Source: Tieghemiomyces parasiticus (lineage: Eukaryota > Kickxellomycota > Dimargaritomycetes > Dimargaritales > Dimargaritaceae). Taken from it: 14,126 nucleotides of DNA. The stretch is from positions 1 to 14,126 of the forward strand of contig JANBPT010001118.1 of NCBI GenBank assembly GCA_027575765.1, given 5' to 3'. Within the stretch, counting starts at the first letter, position 1, and each line of letters begins with the position of its first letter. The position numbers and the translations under genes were made by a program. This document shows positions 8,102 through 14,126 of the stretch, piece after piece. Under the pieces are notes generated by a model. That model had not been told where the DNA came from and did no database searches. It saw only the letters and a list, made by a program, of their open reading frames with translations.

Positions 8102-10310
8102 TCAGTATGGACCTGGTGGGGAACTGCCTTTGTACCGGCACTTCACCTGCGGCTTCTGGTCGGCAGTAGTAGAGGCCTTGCGCTTTGCAGCCTTGGCAGG
8201 TGCCAGGCCACCACCACCACCATCATCCTGGGACTTTGCACACCGAAACTGTTCCAAAACCTTGATGTTGGCCTGGAAGTTCAAGAGGAGGTGCCTGACA
8301 TTGATCCCTGCTGTCATATACCAGTTCCACAGCTGCAGGTGAGCTGGTTCCCTAGCATATTCTATAGACTTCAAACAATTTAGGTTTATACACCTTAGAA
8401 GCCCACAGCTTTTGACTTCAGGGTGCTTTGTTCACTGCCATGGTCATGGATTGGGGACATGCTTGAAGGTCTCCAGGTGGTTGCAGCACTCAGGACAGGT
8501 CCTGGATGTGTGGTACTCATCCACCAGATAGACCTTACATCCATGCTTCTTGAACATTGCCCATCAGCCTTTGTCATGGATGGGCTCATGGTAGTGAGCT
8601 ATGGATGTGGACCAGTTTCCCATGATGAGTACTGTGTCCTTGCCAAGCCTGCGACATAGTGTGTACACCAGCCAAGCATCAGCCTGCCTCTGGTTGATAT
8701 AGGCAGAGAGTCACAATTTCCAATGGGGTGGATAATTGTTTTCCCCATGGCCAGTATATATATGCATCTTTCTGGCCTGATGCTTCCCCCAGTCACCCTT
8801 CACTGGGCTGTATTTGTGCATGGGGTGCATCAAGGTCATATGAGTAGTTGTGGTCCTGCTGTAAAAGCTGCTGAGCAGCAATCATTCCCTTTGTGGTGAT
8901 TGGGAACCACCACATTAGATTATCCTAGGGTAAAGTCCAATTCTGCTATTTCAGAACTATAAATTCTGTGATAGTAGAATAGCCTTTTGGTATGGTATTA
9001 GACTTAGACCTAATATCAACACACCCTTACTCACACCTCAATGTAGAGCTTGTACCTGGTGGCATTGATAATGCTGCAGCATACCTGTGTCAGCCTAGCT
9101 TTGGCATTTTGAATGGTGTGTATGTAGGAGAAGTCTGCAGAGTGGTCATTCCTGTACTGCTTCCTTTGAGTGTCCTGGTTCCCCATTCTGTCAGCCTTAG
9201 ACTTGCCCTTGGGCTTCACTGCACTATCATTGGCAGCAACCCCATCAGCATCAGTCTAGCTTTGCTTGCAACTAAGGTTCCTCTTTGTCTTGGGGGTCTT
9301 GAGTATGAATGATACAGACACCCCACCTGTCTGGATAGCCCTTAAGAACCTCCTGCCATGCTGGTCCTTGAATGCCTTGGAATGAAAGTGAAGAGCCACT
9401 CCCCCCCCATGTCTCCTTGATCAATGGCTCATTCTTGGATGCCCACTTTAGGATATGCTGGCAGAAGATCCACATATCTATGTGCAGGTGGCATGGCACC
9501 CAAGAAATCTGGAGAAGAAAGCACTGGACTGACTTTGCCTCCCTCACCTCCAGGAATTTGCAGAGCTCCTAGAATTCCTGAAGATGTGTTTCTAGAGATT
9601 TCTTGACATCATAATAAATGTCATCCTCAAAAAACACATAGGTGCCATCATACACTTGGAGGATTGGTAATAGTGCAGTGAGGATGAGCTGCCCTTCTGG
9701 TGGGACCTTGCTGCAATCAGGGTCTCTGTATTGCAGTGCCTCCTTGACCTGGCATGCTGGCCTCCAGATCCTCTCCTCACAGGCATGGTGGAACTCATGT
9801 TCATTACTGTTGGCCATTTCCTTGGGCAGAGCCTCCTTCCACTGGCACATGATCAGCAGGGTATTGCCAGTACACTGGAAGTACTCACCAAACCACAGCT
9901 GGACATTGACTTTGTACACAGTCATGATATTGGTGCCATAATAGACTGCCACCTGGGACTAACTTCTGTGTTTCCTAGGCTTAATGTTGGCAGCCTTTGT
10001 GTAGCCTTCAAGGTGTCTCTTAATGAGCACCCTAATGGCCTTGGTTGACAGCTTGACCTTCTCATGCATGATCTTCCTCCCAGCCAGGCTGAGGAAAATT
10101 TGGTAAAAGAATGCCTGGCTGAAGAGCTCACTGGGGTTGAAGTCATGGTTCCTCTCCAACTCATGGAGGAAAATTCAGCATACCAGCTGGTATGTGTGTT
10201 GTGAGAAAGTGGGTTGTCCGCACCAGATCCTCCTGTGACTCCTGATACTTCCACTTCCACCCAACAGACCACAGAGAGGTCTTGATGACGCTAAACTTGC
10301 CTTGGGCCAT
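8102..10310 (-). pseudogene. Decayed Fanzor (TnpB-like RNA-guided nuclease) gene
   Basis: An intact copy would encode an OMEGA nuclease that cuts DNA directed by a guide RNA. I pieced it together by reading the minus strand across breaks. The likely start is at 10310, and IKTSL (10286-10272) is the typical Fanzor opening, followed by HTYQL near 10203. Next come VQCF with SWVPCH and CQHIL (9529-9449), then SKAFKDQHG running into GGVSVSF (9381-9301). YIHT lies at 9126-9115, YINQRQADA at 8701-8675, GNWS at 8620-8609 and HEP near 8590. A zinc ribbon follows DEYHTS, with a C-x2-C pair (8497-8486) and a C-x4-C pair (8392-8375). A WN--MTAGIN RuvC-III segment ends near 8303, then a Gly/Lys-rich tail to the stop at 8104-8102. 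Stops lie at 10177, 9961, 9571, 9258, 8713, 8566, 8446 and 8434. There is a 2-base deletion near 10200, a one-base gain in the G8 run at 9401-9408, and a frameless zone at about 9030-8880. The RuvC-III Asp reads Tyr. The order of motifs makes the family call firm; the gene is certainly dead as read. Confidence 0.88.
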
Positions 10311-10432
10311 CAATGGCGTAGTAAAGGCCTTAGTAATTGCACAGTAAGGGGAGTGCTGAGCTCAATGAAAAGGGCAAAGAGACAAGCTGTGTAAGGAGCT
10401 AAGGGGAGGGCACTGAGGCTATTAATGGGTCA

Positions 10433-10453
10433 GTGTCCCCCTTGTGGGGACAC
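10433..10453. repeat. Perfect palindrome GTGTCCCC / GGGGACAC upstream of the Fanzor start
   Basis: GTGTCCCC at 10433-10440 and GGGGACAC at 10446-10453 flank the 5-base spacer CTTGT. Outside the arms, GGTCA near 10428 and TGACC at 10463-10467 are also complementary, suggesting a larger imperfect inverted structure. It lies about 125 bases upstream of the Fanzor ATG (the gene points left). It may be the element's terminus, a transposase or regulator binding site, or chance; sequence alone does not decide. Confidence 0.6.
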
Positions 10454-11295
10454 CACATTTATTGACCAGTGAAAACCATTGAACATAGAGCTGGTCGGCC
10501 TTGCTAACTAACTTGTCACCTATATTTTCTCTTTTTTTCGTTGGGGTCTCCCACCCTCACCGTTTACCCCACGCCTACACTTCCCCTTTTGCTGCGCGCA
10601 AGTCCTCTTAGCTCCTTTAACAACTTCTCCATTATTCTCTTTACCCCATATTGTTGCGACCAGTTTAGCCGGTCTCCCATCATAATGTACCGAGTTTTCT
10701 TAAATAAATTGTCGTGCAGGTAATAAAGGCATTAGGGCGGTTTTTTAAAAAAAACGATGGGAAATAGCAGGGTTCACTACACAGCCGTAGTCCGAAGGGT
10801 AGGATGGGTGGCCTGGGTATATTCCGAGCCTGGTAGAACGAAATGGGTCCAGTATTAATGAGGTATTTAGAAGAGACGAGGAGGGAGGGCACGCAAGGAA
10901 GAGGTATGAGTGAAGGGATGGGAGGGGAGTCATGAAGAGAGGCGGGAACAGGCGGAGGAGGCGACAGTGGAAGTGGTGCGGAGCGAAAGAAGATGCGAGC
11001 GATACCAGTCTAGCAACAAACAGGGATTAAGTGGAAGTCCGTACACAAAATATATCTAGCGTGCAAACGTAGAAAACTAAAAGCGCGAGGGCGCTAAATA
11101 GGCGTGACACCAAAGTAACAGGCCGATGAGGGGGCGAGAAAGAGAAAACTAACGGATCCAAGCAATTAAACCAAATGAAATCTATAGGGGCGAAAGGTAT
11201 GAGGGGGTACAGGGCGCTGGTGGGGGAGGGTGGGCGGAAAGGACGGCGGGTATATGTAACTATAAGGCAAATGGAGGGAGTGGGGATAGAGAGAG
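10454..11295. other. Gene-free region between the Fanzor relic and the KH gene
   Basis: No gene is supported. 10501-10740 is C/T-rich on the + strand and starts with GCTAACTAAC followed by a pyrimidine stretch, which looks like a fungal intron branch point and tract, although no exon can be assigned. A T6A8 stretch lies near 10741-10754. From there to 11295 the + strand is purine-rich. The last part is the 3' flank of the minus-strand KH gene ending at 11296. Confidence 0.5.
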
Positions 11296-13023
11296 CTAGG
11301 ACGACCCAGGTGGCGACGCAGCAGAGTCAGTGGCCGGGGCCGAGCCGTAACCTGAATAGTCGGGCGCGTACGTCGGGTAGTCGTAGGGCCCACTGGGCGG
11401 CGGGTACCCCGGGTACCCTGGAAACACTGCCCCGTTCGTTGCGTAGCCTCCAGTGAAGCCATAGCGTGGCGATGCGAACCCTGGATGGTAACCGGCCGGC
11501 GGGGGATGGTAGCCCGGGACAGCACTGGGCGCCGGCAAGTAGGGCGCGGGGTAAACGGCGACCGGGTCACCATAGCCGGCGGGATAGCCGACGGGATCTG
11601 CGCGCGGGTAATAAGGGCGGCTAGCCGGGTTACCATCGTCCGGGGCCGGAGAACCCCGCGGGGCGCGGCCGTCGGTGGGAACCCGGACCTGGCTTACGTA
11701 AGGGTTGCAGTTGGACGAGACGGACGGTACACGAGTGGCTGGATTGAACAGGACGCTACCCATGCCGCGTTCCGTGTCTTCGATCAGACATTTGCCCACC
11801 TCCTCTAGGGCCACCCGTAGGGCAGCGACCGTACCCTGGATCTCAACGACGCGCTCGGTGCTCTGCGGCAACATTTCCTTCTGGGCATCCATGCGCGCCC
11901 CGGATAGCTCCTGGATATGCTTAATCTTGAGGCCCTGGCGGCCAATGATGGTGCCCATCAGGTTATGCGAGATTAGGACGCGCACAGTGGTCAAGTGGGT
12001 GGCCAACGGGCCTGGGGGCCGGGGTCCCGAATGGGGAGCCACCCCAGTGATGGCAGTGGCGGCGGTGATGGGGTTCTCGAGGAGTCCCTGGGCGATCAGG
12101 GCGTAGGCCTGGGCTACCTGGGCGTGGGGGCCGGACACGGTCAGGATCCGTTCGGGTACGCTGGGCACGGCCTTGGACACGCCGGCCTTCACGCCAAACA
12201 GGTGCCGCAGGCGGGCCACATTGCTGCCGTTCTTGCCGATGATAACGCCGGCCTCCTTGGAGGTGACGAGGGCGCGCAGGATCAGTTGCGTTTCAAGGCG
12301 GCTGTCGGCAGGGTCCCCGGTTAAGGAAACCTTACGGACGCGGTCAGTCAGGGCGGCGAGCGACGTTGACGGGGGCACGGAGGTGACGGCCACGGGGCTG
12401 ATATCAGGCGCGTGGGCGGAAGTAATGGGGGCGGTGGACAGACCCGAAGCGCTCGAGGTGGGCGGCTCGCTGGTCGAAAAAAAATTGCTTAACAGGCCCG
12501 GCCCGGGCGGGTGATGCAGCACGTACGGCGGGGCGGATGGGGGCGCCTCGGTGGCCGGCGTGCCGGCAGTCGAACTGGCCAGAGTGACGAGCGAGGCGGT
12601 GGCAGGGGCGTTGCCGAAGGGGTGGGACAATGGGAAGGGCGGGGCGTCCAGGTCGAGGCGGCCCAGGCGGGCAATGGCCTCGCGGTTACCCTGGCGCAGG
12701 GTTGGATTCGGACGTGAAGCGCCGTCGAAGAGGAACGGGCGTGTAGTGTCTCCCAGACGGCGGGACTGGCTGGCCTCGGTCAGATACGAAGTCTTGTGGA
12801 GGCGGTCGGTGGAGGCGGGCGAAGCATGGCCGTTGGCAGCGGGGGCAGCGTGGACGTCGAGACTGGAGTGGGCAGCGGGGCGCGGTGAGGCCTGGGCGGC
12901 GACTTTGGACCGTAGGGCCTGGCGGTTGGCCGTGGCGGGGGAATCGTCGGCCACGGGGGCCGCCTGCCGAGCGCGGCGGGCTCGTATAGTCGGCGAGAAG
13001 GTGCTAGGCTGTGGAGAGGCCAT
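11296..13023 (-). CDS. KH-domain RNA-binding protein (two KH domains, Pro/Gly/Tyr-rich tail)
   Basis: The product is about 575 residues from the ATG at 13023. It resembles the PCBP/hnRNP K-type group (yeast Hek2/Pbp2, fission yeast Rnc1), which binds C- or U-rich RNA and controls mRNA location, stability or translation. The first ~240 residues are Ala/Pro/Ser/Arg-rich and probably disordered. KH1 spans about 245-315 with the GKNG loop at 263-266. KH2 spans about 344-414 with GRQG at 361-364. Both have the flanking hydrophobic pattern expected (VIIGKNG, TIIGRQG). Many relatives carry a third KH. Here the segment YVSQVRVPTDG (442-452), which looks like the start of a KH strand, runs straight into a tail rich in Tyr, Pro and Gly up to the stop. 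I chose 13023 because its context GCCATGG is an excellent initiation site. An in-frame ATG at 13152 would add 43 residues with Arg and no acids, which could be targeting sequence but more likely is translated leader. No intron is needed. Confidence 0.9.
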   Translation of the reverse strand: MASPQPSTFSPTIRARRARQAAPVADDSPATANRQALRSKVAAQASPRPAAHSSLDVHAAPAANGHASPASTDRLHKTSYLTEASQSRRLGDTTRPFLFDGASRPNPTLRQGNREAIARLGRLDLDAPPFPLSHPFGNAPATASLVTLASSTAGTPATEAPPSAPPYVLHHPPGPGLLSNFFSTSEPPTSSASGLSTAPITSAHAPDISPVAVTSVPPSTSLAALTDRVRKVSLTGDPADSRLETQLILRALVTSKEAGVIIGKNGSNVARLRHLFGVKAGVSKAVPSVPERILTVSGPHAQVAQAYALIAQGLLENPITAATAITGVAPHSGPRPPGPLATHLTTVRVLISHNLMGTIIGRQGLKIKHIQELSGARMDAQKEMLPQSTERVVEIQGTVAALRVALEEVGKCLIEDTERGMGSVLFNPATRVPSVSSNCNPYVSQVRVPTDGRAPRGSPAPDDGNPASRPYYPRADPVGYPAGYGDPVAVYPAPYLPAPSAVPGYHPPPAGYHPGFASPRYGFTGGYATNGAVFPGYPGYPPPSGPYDYPTYAPDYSGYGSAPATDSAASPPGSS

Positions 13024-13175
13024 GGCGTGGCGACGGTGGAGGAGAGAGGGGGGGACGTGCGCCGGCCGGGCTGAAGGGCGCAGGCGGGAGGAGGCGTTGA
13101 AGGAGGTAGAGAGGGAAAGAGTGGTAGAGAGGAATAAGGACGGCACACTCACAAGCGCAGACGGCTATACACAAG

Positions 13176-13198
13176 CACACACACACATACACACACAC
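13176..13198. repeat. CA/TG microsatellite upstream of the KH gene
   Basis: A CA-dinucleotide array with one TA interruption near 13188 lies about 150 bases upstream of the preferred KH-gene start at 13023. On the transcribed strand it reads as a TG array in the promoter or leader. It is a simple repeat likely to vary in length. Confidence 0.85.
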
Positions 13199-14126
13199 CA
13201 CGCGCGTGCACGCTGGTGGAGTGCAGCACACTTGGTGCGGGAGAGGAGGGTTGTCAAGCGAGACGGTTGTCGGGAAGTATGAGGGTGCGCAGGTGTCGAC
13301 GCTGGCGACGTGGGGAAGTGAGGGGGCTAGGGATGAGGACAATACAACGAGGGTGGGCCAAGGCAGGGAAGACCGAACACGGAGAAATGGGCTGCTGCGC
13401 GGCACAAATAGAGGTCAATAGCCAATGCGCAAGTGACAAGGACGCGGGATGGCAAGACAAGAGCAGGATGGGGAGGCTAGTGCAAAGGTTCAAAAACGAA
13501 ATGCCACAACGAGCTGAAAAGGGACAAGTAGATGGCGGACAGTGGGGGGGGGATGTGGGTGGGTGGGGAAGGCGTATGGCTGGTGAAACCACGGGGTGGC
13601 GGTTCCGACTCCTACTTCTCGCCTACCAGGTGGGCTGCAGGGCCTCAGGGCGTGCGGGAGGGGCAGTGAATGGGCGACGAGGGGCCCGCGGCGGCCTGCG
13701 GGACCGGTGCCCGCGTCCACAGGGCGGCTGCAATCGCTAGTCTGGTGGGCCTTGTGGACAGTAACGCCCACAGGCCCACGCGTGGAACAGGGGGGGACCA
13801 GTCCGACCCGCACGAGGACGGCGCTGCCGACCTTGTATCTCTCCGACCGCATCAAGGGCGGCTGCCGACAGGTCCCCTGGCCGCAGCCCCTGGACGCCCC
13901 TGGCTGGGCCGCCGCGGCAACGGCCTCATCCCAGCTGCTTCCGCTCCCTCCGTTTTCAAGCCGGGCCTGCCTGGCGGACTAAGTTCGCCCCCCTCCCTCC
14001 ACGTGCAGGCTTCCTCCTGGCCCCCCCTCCCCCTTGCGCGTGGGGAACCGGACGCCAACCGGGGTATTGTGGTGGTGGGAACCTGTCAATCCAGAGCGGG
14101 CCGCACATGGAGCCTGTATGGTTTAG
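13199..14126. other. Gene-free region at right edge
   Basis: No gene is supported. Up to about 13570 the + strand is purine-rich and is the upstream region of the KH gene. Beyond that it is GC-rich with overlapping frames on both strands (for example 13596-13982 + and 13855-13490 -). Their translations show no recognisable domain. A gene could begin just past the right edge, but nothing in the window shows one. Confidence 0.5.

Larger units (their letters stand above)
8102..10453 (-). mobile_element. Remnant of a Fanzor-carrying mobile element, ends undefined
   Basis: Fanzor genes are carried on diverse eukaryotic transposons or as stand-alone elements. Here the Fanzor relic lies in a block with low CpG and lower GC than the host, bounded on the right by a palindrome at 10433-10453. 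I could not find a convincing terminal inverted repeat pair or target-site duplication, and no second transposase gene is visible. The left limit given is simply the end of the reading frame; the true end may lie further left, anywhere down to about 7500. No passenger genes are seen. Confidence 0.4.

Noticed and set aside
8341..8392. Possible intron GTGTATAAAC to CTGCAG between the zinc-ribbon second pair and the WN segment.
   Set aside because: The frame runs straight through without a stop. Splicing would remove the C-x4-C pair and shift the WN segment out of frame.
8012..9941. Plus-strand open frames across the Fanzor region (for example 8012-8383, 8992-9312, 9642-9941).
   Set aside because: They are antisense shadows. 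All recognisable motifs read on the minus strand.
8246..10218. Ascomycete-type repeat-induced point mutation as the cause of the C-to-T changes.
   Set aside because: That process mainly converts CpA to TpA. Here CpA and TpG remain abundant and it is CpG that is missing.
7346..10452. TGTCCCCAC at 7346-7354 matches, inverted, GTGGGGACA at 10444-10452: a candidate 9-bp terminal repeat pair enclosing the Fanzor relic.
   Set aside because: Only 9 bases match, extension fails on both sides, and no target-site duplication flanks it. The right copy is part of a local palindrome, so chance is likely.
13490..13982. Opposed frames of 121 and 128 codons near the right edge.
   Set aside because: They overlap each other on opposite strands, are GC-driven and show no recognisable domain.

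Overview
The window reads as high-GC fungal nuclear DNA. Three intact genes have long intron-less reading frames: a mitochondrial m-AAA protease subunit (AFG3/Yta10 type), an uncharacterised conserved-looking protein, and a KH-domain RNA-binding protein. Long gene-free stretches separate them. The m-AAA protease with an organelle-targeting N-terminus and the lack of any operon-like packing rule out a bacterial source. An early-diverging fungus (for example Kickxellomycotina/Zoopagomycota) would fit, but that placement is a guess from style and composition.

Layout: 1-3402 holds no gene I can support; its first ~1 kb is strikingly purine-rich on the + strand. 3403-5811 (+) is the m-AAA protease. 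5812-6331 is an AT-richer spacer. 6332-7078 (+) is a 248-residue protein of unknown function, followed by a strong GC hairpin. 7079-8101 is gene-free. 8102-10310 (-) is the most interesting part: a decayed Fanzor gene, the eukaryotic relative of TnpB/Cas12 RNA-guided nucleases, broken by many stops and frameshifts. 10311-11295 is gene-free and contains a perfect 8-bp-arm palindrome just upstream of the Fanzor start. 11296-13023 (-) is a two-KH-domain protein with a Pro/Gly/Tyr-rich tail. 13024-14126 is its upstream region, with a CA microsatellite and no other supported gene.

The Fanzor relic sits in an island almost free of CpG: I count one CpG between 8246 and 10218, while the flanking host DNA is CpG-rich. 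Most of its stop codons are the ones expected from C-to-T change (TGA where Arg CGA is expected, TAG where Gln CAG is plausible). This points to inactivation of a mobile element by cytosine-methylation-linked mutation. The host genes around it are intact and have no evident functional link to it or to each other.
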